Source: Carposina sasakii (lineage: Eukaryota > Arthropoda > Insecta > Lepidoptera > Carposinidae). From it: a stretch of DNA of 64,000 nucleotides. The position numbers and the translations under genes were made by a program. The notes under the pieces are model-generated. The model did not search any database. It had not been told where the DNA came from and saw only the letters and a program-made list of their open reading frames with translations. Every line of letters starts with the position of its first letter. Position 1 is the stretch's first letter. The stretch spans positions 11,296,120 through 11,360,119 of the forward strand of contig CP053149.1 in the NCBI GenBank assembly GCA_014607495.2. Direction: 5' to 3'. Below are positions 1-10,400 of this stretch, piece by piece.

Positions 1-2141
1 TGGATGACGTGCTAGTTGTGTCCAGTAACATCGACGAAGCTTTCGATAGACTAAAGGTAGTATTAGAAGTTCTTTCTGGGAAGGGATTTTCGTTAAATCC
101 TAAAAAGTGCTCATTCCTGAAAGAAAAAGTAGAGTACCTAGGCTTCGAGGTGCGCCGAGGTCAAATTCGTCTGAATCCACGAAAGATAGTTGCACTTACC
201 GCTTTACCGCCACCGAACACAGTTACTCAGCTTCGACAATTCATTGGGTTAGCTTCGTACTTCCGCCAATTTGTTCCTAAATTTTCACAAATTTTATCTC
301 CTCTATATTCATTGACGTCTGGTAATGGTAAAATAAAATGGGAACCGCAACATGAGTTAATCAGGCAACAGATCATTTCTATGCTAACGAGGGAGCCGGT
401 ATTGACGATTTACGATCCTAGTCTAGTGACTGAGCTGCATACTGACGCGAGCGCGATTGGCTATGGAGCAGTCCTCATTCAACTCAAAGAAGGTAAGTCT
501 CATGTGGTAGCCTATTACAGCAAGCGCACGACATCTGCAGAATCCAAGTACCACTCTTACGAGTTGGAGACTCTTGCTGTCGTGAACGCTGTGAAACATT
601 TCCGGCAGTATCTACATGGGCGCAAATTTGACGTTGTGACCGACTGCAGTTCACTCCAATCGACGCGTAAAAAGCTTGACCTAACCCCACGTGTACACCG
701 ATGGTGGGCTTTTCTGCAGGGGTTTGATTTCGACATAATCCATCGTAGTGGTAAGCGCATGTCACATGCTGATTTCTTCTCCAGGAACCCTTTACCAGCC
801 GAGAGCGAGAAAAGTAGTCGGAGCGCAGTTACGAGAGTAGAGCCGAAACAGGTAAACTTGGCTGAGATTACTAGCAACTGGTTAATGGCTGAACAACAGA
901 GGGATGGTGAACTTTCAAAACTGATATCCGATCTGAAAGAATGTAATATTCCAGCCGAGATATCAAAGACATACGAATTTCGATCTGGTGTACTTCATCG
1001 TAAAATTCAAAGAAACAATAAGACTCGTTGTCTGCCTATGATACCCAGGTCCTTCCGTTGGTCAATTATTAACAATGTGCACGAAGGATTGCTACATTTG
1101 GGATGGGAGAAGACACTAGAAAAGGTTTATGACTTGTATTGGTTCGACAATATGTCCAAATACGTTAGGAAATTTGTCGCGAACTGTGTAACATGCAATA
1201 TCTCCAAATCTCATTCCGGTAAGGTGCAAGCTGAAATGCATCCAATCCCAAAAATAGCAATCCCGTGGCACACGATACATATAGACGCGACTGGCAAACT
1301 AAGCGGGAAGAATGACAAAAAGGAGTATGTCTTCGTGCTTATAGATGCCTTCACCAAGTTTGTCATGCTCCATCATACACTACACATTGACACGGCTAGC
1401 AGTATCAAAGCTCTTAAGGCTAGTGTTGCTCTATTTGGGGCACCAAGTCGTCTGATCGCTGACCAGGGCCGCTGTTTTGCCAGCAGAGATTTTAAGGACT
1501 ACTGTGAGTCTGTCAATATCAAGTTACATTTAATCGCAACAGGTAGCTCACGAGCAAATGGCCAGGTAGAAAGGGTCATGAGCACATTGAAGAACATGCT
1601 GACAGCCGTTGAGACCAGTTCACGTTCATGGCAGGACGCTTTACCTGACGTACAGCTTGCTCTCAATTGTGCCACGAGTAGGATTACCAAAGCCAGCCCA
1701 CTGGAGTTACTTATTGGTAAGGTTGCACGACCTCTTGATATTTTATTAGCCGGAGATGAAGAACCTCAAGTTGACATCGACCAGGTACGAGCCCAAGCAG
1801 TAGAGAATATGGAGAAAAGCGCTTCATACGATAAGGTACGATTTGATAAAACTAAAGCTCACATAACACCTTTCTTAGTTGGGGACTTTGTTCTTCTACA
1901 AAATGAAGAGCGTAATCAAACCAAGCTTGATCCGAAGTATAGAGGTCTTTTTAGGGTATCGGAGGTACTTGAAGGTAATCGTTATGTTCTTAAAGCCCTT
2001 AATTCCAATAGAACCTATAAGTACGCACATGACAGACTTAGGCGAATGCCTGCGAATGACATTACCAATGACACGCTGACATGTGACCGTGATGATAATC
2101 TGTGCGAACTTGACGGGGATGGACCGTCATGTTCTAATTAA
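1..2141 (+). CDS. Ty3/gypsy retrotransposon pol, 3' part (RT end, RNase H, integrase)
   Basis: The frame is open at the window edge, so the protein is 5'-truncated. It begins at the reverse transcriptase catalytic Asp-Asp (GAT GAC at 3-8, then VLVVSS) and runs about 712 residues to a stop at 2139-2141. In order it holds the RT thumb region (YLGFEV near residue 48), RNase H (ELHTDAS near 143) and integrase. The integrase has an HHCC zinc finger (HEGLLHLGWE, then CVTCNISKS) and the catalytic core: first Asp in HIDATGKLSG, second in LIADQGRCF, Glu in ANGQVERVM. The family copies an RNA template and inserts the DNA. No env-like frame follows. The visible frame has no internal stop, so the element looks young. 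The clade was not resolved. Confidence 0.93.
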   Translation, partial: DDVLVVSSNIDEAFDRLKVVLEVLSGKGFSLNPKKCSFLKEKVEYLGFEVRRGQIRLNPRKIVALTALPPPNTVTQLRQFIGLASYFRQFVPKFSQILSPLYSLTSGNGKIKWEPQHELIRQQIISMLTREPVLTIYDPSLVTELHTDASAIGYGAVLIQLKEGKSHVVAYYSKRTTSAESKYHSYELETLAVVNAVKHFRQYLHGRKFDVVTDCSSLQSTRKKLDLTPRVHRWWAFLQGFDFDIIHRSGKRMSHADFFSRNPLPAESEKSSRSAVTRVEPKQVNLAEITSNWLMAEQQRDGELSKLISDLKECNIPAEISKTYEFRSGVLHRKIQRNNKTRCLPMIPRSFRWSIINNVHEGLLHLGWEKTLEKVYDLYWFDNMSKYVRKFVANCVTCNISKSHSGKVQAEMHPIPKIAIPWHTIHIDATGKLSGKNDKKEYVFVLIDAFTKFVMLHHTLHIDTASSIKALKASVALFGAPSRLIADQGRCFASRDFKDYCESVNIKLHLIATGSSRANGQVERVMSTLKNMLTAVETSSRSWQDALPDVQLALNCATSRITKASPLELLIGKVARPLDILLAGDEEPQVDIDQVRAQAVENMEKSASYDKVRFDKTKAHITPFLVGDFVLLQNEERNQTKLDPKYRGLFRVSEVLEGNRYVLKALNSNRTYKYAHDRLRRMPANDITNDTLTCDRDDNLCELDGDGPSCSN

Positions 2142-2151
2142 TGTTGAGTTG

Positions 2152-2345
2152 ACTGATTGAGAGTGGTTTACGGATACCGGATAGAGGTATTCAAGAGTCA
2201 CTGGATGGAAGTGACTAGACTGGTATACGGAAGCTGGATGGAAGTTTCCAAGAGTCACTGGATGGAAGTGACTAGACTGGTTTACGGAAGCTGGATGGAA
2301 GTTTCCAAGAGTTGCTAGATTGAGGCAACTAGACTTACTTGACTG
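2152..2345 (+). repeat. Tandem repeat in the gypsy 3' untranslated region
   Basis: About two and a half copies of a roughly 72-bp unit follow the pol stop. Each contains 'ctggatggaagt' blocks alternating with 'gactagactggt' and 'tttccaagagt'. The last copy is diverged ('ttgctagattgaggcaact'). Such repeats before the polypurine tract are common in LTR elements. No protein is encoded. Confidence 0.7.
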
Positions 2346-3050
2346 ACGTTACTCTATATGGATTGTGTATACTGTAGCCTTGTTTTGGAATTATTTACCT
2401 TGTGTGTGACGATTATAGTCGATTTCTTTGTTTAATAGTATGCAAGTAAATTTGTAACAATTTGGTATAGTAAAATGATTTTCAATTTTGATTATGATTA
2501 TGATATTGGTTCGTTTGAAATAAAGGTTTAGTAACGTTTAAATGAAGTTTTTACTGTCCCAATGGTCAGAAAGGCCGAGCGTGAGACATGTTACTTTGCA
2601 AAATCCTCTTTCTTTCCAGAAACCCCACGCGAGGACGCGTGAGTTGTCAAAATGGCCGTGTCGGAGATCAAGATGTCATATCCTACAGTCGGATCTCCAA
2701 CGCCATCTATTTTCAATCGTTGAAGTTAGAAACGTCAAGTCGACAGCTATCACTGACTTGAGGACAGCTGTCACTTGGGTAAAGACAAGACAGAGTACTG
2801 AGAGGGCGCCACTGTAGATTTACAACGACCACCGGGTCGTTTGAATTGAGCCGGAGGGTATTCTCTTCTGGCTTGTTGCGTCTGTCGAGCGAAGCACGGG
2901 TGCTAATCAGCCTCTGTCTTGTACTTACCACGTTTCTACGTTATCCGCTAGAATCCTAGTAATCTTGTGCGTAGATACGGTGAAAGTGTTTGTGATTCCT
3001 AATTAAGCTTGTTTACTACACGCCGCATTCTTTATTTCGGATTTTGGAAG
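2346..3050 (+). other. Gypsy 3' untranslated region and possible LTR
   Basis: This lies between the pol 3' repeats and a short gag-like frame. A possible LTR start is the TG at 2813, after the purine-rich 'gagagggcgccac' that could serve as polypurine tract. An AATAAA lies near 2518. The matching 5' LTR is outside the window, so neither LTR edge can be proved. I see no host gene here. Confidence 0.3.
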
Positions 3051-3206
3051 ATGTCGGACACACCTAACGGCACGCCACTCGACCCATATCTTAATATATA
3101 TAAATCTCCTGTCACGATGTTTGTCCGCGATGAACTCCTAAATTACTTAACCGATTTTAAATTAAATTGGCACACCGTGAGCAGTTTGGTCCAACTTGAG
3201 AGATAG
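3051..3206 (+). CDS. Short gag-like open frame after the putative LTR
   Basis: A 51-residue frame starts with MSDTPNGTPLDPY and ends at 3206. It opens about 30 bp after a possible LTR end, which is where gag would start in an LTR element. It has no zinc knuckle and is too short to be a full gag. It could be the start of gag from a tandem or recombined copy of the element at 1-2141, or chance. I do not recognise a domain. Confidence 0.25.
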   Translation: MSDTPNGTPLDPYLNIYKSPVTMFVRDELLNYLTDFKLNWHTVSSLVQLER

Positions 3207-3828
3207 GATAGCTTAGATCTTTAATTATAGTCGTAATTTTATTTTATTGCAAATTTTTTGTCTATAATTAATTGACAGTCACAATTATCTGTTAACTCCA
3301 AAAGATTCTAACAGATGTCGATACTTTTCGACTGGACTGAGTAAGTAATCAATAAATGGCACTGCTATGGTAAACCGACAAACGTGTCATATAAGCTAAA
3401 ATCGTTTGAGTAGCCTTCGTGCAAGCATTCAAAGTGTGCGTATATTTGTCGCCCCGCTAAAAGTCACTGAACCTCGGATGACGTCATTTCTCAACACTCC
3501 GCGCCCAGTAGTAGCAGTGAATAGGTCCCGCGCAGTGTTTTATATTATTTATTCGCTTCTAGCTGTGTGAATTGTTATAAAAATGGATGAAGGCTTTATA
3601 AAGGACAATCAGATAACCTACCTAAAATTATGTAAAAAATTAAGGATTTAACTTATTTAACTTACTTATTTATTTAACGACAAATAATGATTTCTTTGTC
3701 GTCGAAAGGCGAGGCGTAAAAATGCAAAGATAATTTAATTAAACTTCTTTCATTATAACTCTTACGAAAATTGACGATATCTGTTCTGAATTGTTTTATT
3801 TATCTATAATTAACTTTAAAAATAAAAT
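3207..3828. other. Intergenic AT-rich DNA with a CRE-like site
   Basis: No gene is supported. A perfect TGACGTCA palindrome lies at 3479-3486 in a locally GC-richer stretch (about 3440-3540). It is followed by a 22-codon frame from an ATG near 3583 that I could not assign. The 16-base string TGACGTCATTTCTCAA recurs inverted at 7119-7134. Confidence 0.4.
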
Positions 3829-3958
3829 AAAACCGACTTCAAATGCGTGAACACAAAAAAAACTAAAAATTAAAAAATAATTCCTAATATCTATTACCTA
3901 ATACTATAATTTTCCTAAACTATGTCAAAGTAATTAAAGTTAAACCAGCTAAATATCT
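3829..3958 (+). repeat. Left arm of a perfect 130-bp inverted repeat
   Basis: This arm, starting 'aaaaccgacttcaaatgcg', is the exact reverse complement of 5541-5670 as far as I can compare by eye. The 'accgacttcaaa' end is a widespread lepidopteran repeat motif. The arms enclose 292 bp of other sequence (3959-4250) and then a whole mariner element. Confidence 0.85.
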
Positions 3959-4250
3959 CGAGTGAGCGACCCGAAGGCGGGCAGACGCTTGAGGGCAGAC
4001 TACGTTGACGCTCGTGTCAAAAATACTGAATTTTCGGATGCGCAAATTTTCAAATTATTGCTTTCTTTTTTGTTTGTTGTATTCTATTGTATTTGTTATT
4101 CTTAGTTGGGATAGGTTTTATTGTACCAGGCTTAACATACAACTTATTTCTTAATATTTTTTGTTTCATTAGGTACTTTTTTCTTATTTCATTAGGTTTA
4201 ATATTCATTTATTACTGGCACCGACTCCAAAAAACAATAGGTATATTATA

Positions 4251-5538
4251 CGAGGGCTGTTTGATAAGTCCTTTTAAAAAGTTTTTTTTTTTTTTAAACA
4301 ATTTACATTTATTTCTCAACATAGTCTCCTTTGAGGGCCAAACACTTGTTCCAGCGAGTTTCCAATTTTTTTATCCCCTCCAAAAATACGTTTTGTCGAG
4401 GTCTTCAAAATAGGCGTTTACACCAGCGATGCAGTCCTCATTTGTCAAAACTTTTTGCCCTCCAAGCCATCTTTTCAGATTTGGGAATAGGTAATAATCG
4501 CACGGAGCTAGATCCGGCGAATACGGAGCATGCGGAACCAGTTCGAAGCCCAACTCGTGGGTTTTGGCCATTGCAATAGTTGACGTGTGCACTGGGGCAT
4601 TGTCTTGATGAAAGAGGACTTTCTTGGGGGACAATTTTGGTCGTTTTTCCAACAATTCGGCATTAAAACGGTCCAATAACTCTGCGTAATAACGGCCAGT
4701 GATAGTCTTTCCCTTTTCCAAGTAATCAATCATAATGATTCCTTCGCCATCCCAGAGGACTGTCGCCATGACCTTTCCAGCCGACAAAACAGTCTTGGCC
4801 TTCTTTGGGGCAAGTTCACCAGTCGCCATCCATTGTTTTGATTGCTGTTTTGATTCAGGTGTATAATGATGGACCCAAGTTTCGTCCACAGTGACAAATC
4901 GACTCAAAAAATTCCGAGGATTACGCTTCATAATATCCAAACACAGTTTTGAAATTCGCTTTCTTTCGTGTTTTTGTTCGATTGTCAACAAACGTGGCAC
5001 CCATCGTGCAGACAGCTTTGTCATACCCAAATCTTCATGCAGAATTTTATGTACTCGCTCAGTGGAGATGCCTGTGTTCTCAGCTATTTCACGCACCTTC
5101 ACTCGGCGGTCGTCGAGTACAATATTATGGACTTCTTCAACAACATCCTCAGTAGTGACTTTGATTGGGCGACCAGAGCGTGGAGCATCAGATGTGCTTG
5201 ACCGACCACGTTTAAAATCATTTATCCAGTTATAAACAGTCTGCAACGTTGGTGCGTTAGTGCCATGAACAGAATCAAGTTCAGTTTTTATTGTGGCAGC
5301 ACTGCAACCCTTCATAAAAAAATGTTTTATAACGGCACGAAATTCAGTTTTTTCCATAGTTGTTGAATATTTACGAGTGATCACAGTTAAACAATGGTTA
5401 TACTGACAAAAACTCGTTTTTTTTTGCTGAATTTTTGACAGTCTTCATTTGAAAGATTGTGCCTGCCAGTGTTAACGCCATTTACCAGAAAAAAGGTTTT
5501 ACAAATAGTTTTTAAAAGGACTTATCAAACAACTATTG
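4251..5538 (-). mobile_element. mariner element with terminal inverted repeats
   Basis: The ends share TGTTTGATAAGTCC just inside a TA dinucleotide on each side (4249-4250 and 5539-5540), the normal mariner target duplication. The left end is 'cgagggctgtttgat'; the right end, read inward, is 'caatagttgtttgat', so the outer bases differ. The element is 1,288 bp, normal for the family. The right end abuts the inverted-repeat arm at 5541 directly. Confidence 0.92.
4371..5384 (-). pseudogene. mariner transposase, C-terminus frameshifted
   Basis: Mariner transposases cut and paste the element at TA sites. The frame gives 337 residues. An N-terminal helix-turn-helix pair (FFMKGCSAATIKTELDSVH; RVKVREIAENTGIS) binds the terminal repeats. 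The linker has WVPRLL. The D,D34D catalytic triad is visible in VTVDETWVHHY, FHQDNAPVHTS and YSPDLAPCDYYLF. The frame stops early at YFWRG: a run of five T (minus strand, near 4385) appears to lack one base, and the next frame carries the family-typical basic tail of about 20 residues. All catalytic residues remain, but the altered tail makes activity doubtful. Confidence 0.92.
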
Positions 5539-5540
5539 TA

Positions 5541-5670
5541 AGATATTTAGCTGGTTTAACTTTAATTACTTTGACATAGTTTAGGAAAATTATAGTATTA
5601 GGTAATAGATATTAGGAATTATTTTTTAATTTTTAGTTTTTTTTGTGTTCACGCATTTGAAGTCGGTTTT
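5541..5670 (-). repeat. Right arm of the perfect 130-bp inverted repeat
   Basis: This is the reverse complement of 3829-3958. It starts one base after the mariner's right TA. It continues into 5671-5860, which carries another lepidopteran repeat end ('cgcgtaacaaacatag', 'tttgaagtcggttgaaa'). Confidence 0.85.
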
Positions 5671-6147
5671 TTTTTTAAGTTAATTATTTTATTATTAAAT
5701 TTAAATGGGACCACCCTTGAGGTATTACCTATACGCCGAAAAAAGATTTGTTCAAATCGGTTCATAATTGGCGGAGTTATCGCGTAACAAACATAGAAAA
5801 ACATACGGGTCGAATTGAGAACCTCCTTTTTTTGAAGTCGGTTGAAAATAGGTAGGTACATACTCAAACTTGACCTAACTTATTTTTTATTGTGATACTA
5901 TTGTCATTTTTATAGAATAGATCTATGCCTGATTTCGGAACGAATATTTTTTTGTATGCAGTGTAACAGAAAATGTGGTCATACATGTAGTACTTAGATG
6001 GTGTATAATATATGGAATAACTATGTGGTGAAAGGCACTCTAGCTAGGTATTAAATCTTTTAAGTTTTAGTTTGTAGGGTGTTATAATATAACCTTAAAC
6101 TCTAAAAACTAGATAAACTAAGAGGACTAGGATATAGGAAGCTAAGG
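5671..6147. repeat. Lepidopteran interspersed repeat and AT-rich spacer
   Basis: 5671-5860 matches a common lepidopteran dispersed repeat ('ggcggagttatcgcgtaac', 'cgggtcgaattgagaacc', 'gaagtcggtt'). The motif 'gaagtcggtt' occurs at both its ends. The rest is AT-rich sequence in which I see no gene. Confidence 0.5.
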
Positions 6148-6214
6148 TTATTTAGAGATCCTATTAATATTATAAACGCGAAAGTTTATGAGGATGTTTG
6201 TTGCTCTTACGCAA

Positions 6215-6358
6215 AAAATACTGAATGGGTTTTGATGAAACTTCACAATAATATAGCTTACAAATTCACTATCCCGGGAAAATATTTTTGTCCCGCATAA
6301 TTTCGACATTATGTTTTTTCTGCAATCCACGCGGATGGAGTCACAGGCGTCCATTAGT
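6215..6358 (-). repeat. Truncated copy of the 'gacgcccgcgac' repeat
   Basis: Read on the minus strand it carries the diverged 'tggacgcctgtgactcc' head, the 'aaaaaacataatgtcgaaat' block and the 'tcccgggatag' block of the lepidopteran repeat seen better preserved at 14141, 16298 and 23125. It is short and 3'-truncated. Confidence 0.65.
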
Positions 6359-6859
6359 ATACATCTATTTACATTATAAATCCGGAACAGATGTACTAAA
6401 CCTTTTTTATCCTATGTAGAAAAGTCCGAAAAGTTTGGCTCAGCGCCGAACGGATAATGTAATAAACAAGAAACTTAGATTAAAGAATTATAAGAAAATG
6501 ATTCTTGCGTCATAAACAATAGGTTAAGATTTCAGAAATTAAGAAACCGTCGAAAATTATTTTTGAATTGAACTTTTGACCTTGACATTTACGAGTGTAC
6601 TTTTACTTTTTCCATTTGTTTGTTAATATTTTAAGTATTATAAATATAAAGCTCGATTGATTCCCAGATATTATAATTATATTAATAATAATGTCCTGTC
6701 GAAATTTCAGTCAAACTAAGATATGTACCTAAGTAAGTACCTAAACATAGCGAAATAAAGTTTCGGTTACCAAAGATTTTGCACCTCTGATCTGATTTAA
6801 TGTTTTTATATAAAATTACAAAAGATTATAATAATTATCTAAATAAAAGTACACTATAC
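6359..6859. other. AT-rich spacer
   Basis: I see no gene, repeat family or regulatory site that I can support between the repeat at 6215 and the THAP exon. Confidence 0.5.
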
Positions 6860-7061
6860 TTGCGTCAAAATGATCTACACAACAATGAACCATGATTTTT
6901 TCACCAAAGGAATCTAGCCTTTTCATGGCATTTAACCACTTTTTTAGAATTTTTAAGTCCATTAGAAGTAGGAAAAACAACTTATCTGGCATCTTAGTAG
7001 TAGTACTTGTACATTTTGGCACAACACAGGATTTTCGAGAACGATGATTCGACATATTCAA
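6860..7061 (-). CDS. THAP-type zinc-finger exon, isolated
   Basis: On the minus strand an ATG at 7061 opens a frame with a THAP (C2CH) signature: SCVVPKC supplies the first two cysteines, KKWLNAMKR the conserved tryptophan region and CCVDHF the last Cys and His. THAP domains bind DNA in P-element transposases and host factors. A GT follows an exon-like end at 6860 (phase 1), so this may be a first exon, but I found no downstream exon. It could be a host gene fragment or part of a decayed P-like transposon. Its upstream DNA holds a TGACGTCA site (7127-7134). Confidence 0.5.
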
Positions 7062-7193
7062 TGATTTTTAGGGAAACGTAAGGCAACGGTACGGAAGAGC
7101 GCGGACGAACTAAGCGACTTGAGAAATGACGTCACGCGGCGTGACCGCGGGTCTACGGTCGCGAGCTCACTTTAAATTCTATAACTTTGGAAT

Positions 7194-7198
7194 TAATC
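7194..7198 (+). repeat. Target-site duplication of the copia element (left)
   Basis: The 5-bp TAATC here is repeated at 11968-11972, directly outside the two LTRs. Five bases is the usual copia length. Confidence 0.85.
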
Positions 7199-7353
7199 TG
7201 ATGAATTTAAAGTATATCCAAAAGCTAGAGTTTAGTTTAAAATAGATTTATTTTCGAAATACACACAACCAAGACTAGACGAGAGACAAGACATCGTCAA
7301 CTTCAACCTGACACGGACATATAGTTTTAAATACCAAAAGAGTATTTCTAACA
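7199..7353 (-). repeat. copia LTR (3' LTR of the minus-strand element)
   Basis: This 155-bp LTR, read on the minus strand, starts TGTTAGAAATAC and ends ATTCATCA. It differs from the copy at 11813-11967 at one base that I can see (tttaaag against tttagag). A polypurine stretch 'aggggtag' lies just inside it (7354-7361 region, minus strand). Confidence 0.92.
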
Positions 7354-7410
7354 CTACCCCTTAACTTATGTAACATAAATAATCCAATTTGTCATAAGTT
7401 ACCTTCAACA

Positions 7411-10400
7411 CTATTTAGTATTTAACAAACCAGATACAAAACAATCATGTTTAGCCCGTCCTAAAGCTTTTGTCAGGATGTCAGCTAACATTTCTTCAGT
7501 TGAAACATAATCAATATTTATACATTTTCTATCAACTAATTCTCTAACGAAATGGTGTCGTATATCTATGTGTTTTGTCCTTGAATGACAAACAGAATTC
7601 CTAGATATATTTTGTGCAGATTGGTTATCATTAAACACATTAATTTTACATAAACAACCTGTACATTCATTTACAAGAGTTTGCAGGAATAATGCCTCCT
7701 TGCAGGAGTCAGAGATTGCCATGTACTCCGCTTCCGTACTAGAAAGCGCCACAGTGCGTTGCTTGCGACTTTCCCAGGATACTATAGACTTTCCTAGTTT
7801 AAATACATACCCAGTGTGCGACCGGCGATCTACCTGATCTGCTCCCCAATCAGCATCAGCAAAACCTGCTATTTCCATGTTACCTTTTTTAAATGACAGA
7901 CAGTAATCCTGTGTACCTTTCAGATACCGCAGTACTCTTTTAGCAGCCTTCCAGTGACTATCAGCATAACAGTTATTAAACTGGCTTAAATAACTCACGC
8001 TGTATGAAATATCGGGCCTGGAACAAACTGATAAATACATTAAATAACATTAACAATAACATTGTGAACCGTCTTCTTTCTGTAACTTAAGTCCAAGTTC
8101 CATAGGAGTCTTGCTTGGTTTACAGTCTGACATTCCAAATTTGTCTAATATCTTCCTGATATAACTAGACTGAATTAATAGCCTCGATCGGAACCAGTTC
8201 CGTACAAATAATTTAAAAGCCGCGATCGGAACCAGTTCCGTACAAGTAATTTAAAAGCCGCGATCGGAACCAGTTCTGAAACTCCGGTTCTGTAGACGGC
8301 CGAAGGGAGATTATTTGACAGATAATGGTTTGATTTATACATCTAATCAACCAGTGACATATCAAAAAGAGTTTCTTCCATGGAGAAAATGCAAAATAAA
8401 CAATCACGGCAATCCTAAACGTTTTTCGGTAAAGAGGTCCAGCAGTTCTGTACAAGTAAATTAATAGCCTCGATCGGAACCAGTTCCGTACAAATAATTT
8501 AAAAGCCGCGATCGGAACCAGTTCCGTACAAGTAATTTAAAAGCCGCGATCGGAACCAGTTCTGAAACTCCGGTTCTGTAGACGGCCGAAGGGGAACTTT
8601 CCATCATTAGTTCTGGTAATTTTCATACCTAAAATATGGTTAGCAGGACCTAAATCCTTTATTTCGAACTCACTCCTAAGTTGATTCATGATAACGTCCT
8701 TTTTCTGAGAATTCGGTTTCGAAAAGAGCATGATATTATCAACATATAGAGCTATTATCATCAATTCTCCTTCATAATTATACACATATACACAAGGTTC
8801 CGAAGATAACCTCTTAAACTTTAATGTATGGGTTAAAACATGATTAATTCTCTCATTCCATGCTTTTGCCGCTTGTTTTAAACCATAAATGGCTTTGTTC
8901 AGCTTTAGAACTTTATTCTCATTATTTGGTTCAATAAAGCCTTCAGGCTGTTTCATGTAGACAGTCTACAAGATTTCCATTCAAAAATGCTGTTTTCACA
9001 TCGAGCTGTTGAATTACCATCTCATATTGAGCTGCAAGAGCTAACAAAACTCTTATCGATGTATATCTAACAACTGGTGCAAATGTTTATTTGTAGTCTA
9101 CACCATATTTCTGTGTATACCCCTTTGCTACGAGACGAGCTTTGTACTTGAGTAGTTCCCCATTGAGCCCTCTCTTCTTCGTGAATACCCACTTGCACTG
9201 TACCGCCTTCTGTCCTTTTGGTAAATCAGCTAATGTCCAGCAATTATTACTTATACAAGAATTATACTCATCTTGCACAGCTTCCTTCCAATGTTTAGAT
9301 TCACTACTCTGCATAGCTTCCTTCATCGTCCTAGGTACGTCCTCCTCATTCAACTCGACCATCCCGGCAAACTCAGATATAGCTTCCGCATCTTCGAAGG
9401 ATGACAGGTTTGAGTCTTCAGAGTCAAGACTACTACTACCTGGAGAATATGTAACGTCCGCAGAATCATCTATCTCTCCAGAATCTTCCGTTACAGAATC
9501 TGACGTTGAAGATGATACCCTACGAACAGGAGTTGCATTTTCAGTAGTACAGTCGTTGCTGTCTAAAAACATTATCGAGCTTGTGTGTTCATTACCACGT
9601 GACACATTCCATTTAAAGAATTCATTTTCTAGAAAGATTACATGTCGCGCCATCACACACTTTTTAGAATTCGCAGGATCTATAAGTCTATAGCCTTTGC
9701 TGTTCTCGCAATATCCTACAAAAATATATTTCCTACTTCTAGCATCCAGCTTTCTAGATTTTTGTTCTTTAGCGTATGCTATACATCCGAATATACGTAA
9801 ATGACTTACATTTATCTTCTGCGATGTCCACTTCTCTTCTGGAGTTGCCCCCATTACTGCTTTCGATGGAGTACGATTCTTCAGGTAAACGGCTGTATTT
9901 GCCGCTTCAGCCCAGAATTGTTGTTCCAATCCAGCATCCTGGAGCATACAGCGAACTTTGTCCATGATGGTGCGGTTTGCTCTCTCCGCAACACCATTCT
10001 GTTCACTGCAGTACGGGATTGTAGTTTGGTGTTTAATCCCACACTTCTCTAAATATGTTTGAAACGCATGATTAATATATTCCCCGCCATTGTCGCTACG
10101 TAAAACTTTGATTCTTTTATTTGTTTCATTCTCAACCAAGGCCTTAAATGATTTAAATTTTTGAAAAACCTCACTTTTTGCCTCTAAGAAATAAATAAAA
10201 GTTTTCCTACTAAAATCGTCAATGAAGGTGACATAATACCTTTTTCCACTGAGTGACTTTGACTGCATAGGACCACATACGTCAGTGTGAACCAGACCTA
10301 ATATTTCCTTAGACCTACTGACACTTTTATTAGGAAATGGCAATCTAGTTTGCTTTCCTTCTATGCACGCTACACAGGGTTTGAAATTAGTAGTTTAAAA

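Noticed and set aside
9142..9693. 183-codon frame on the plus strand
   Set aside because: It lies antisense to the copia integrase/RT region, has no domain of its own and no splice or promoter logic.
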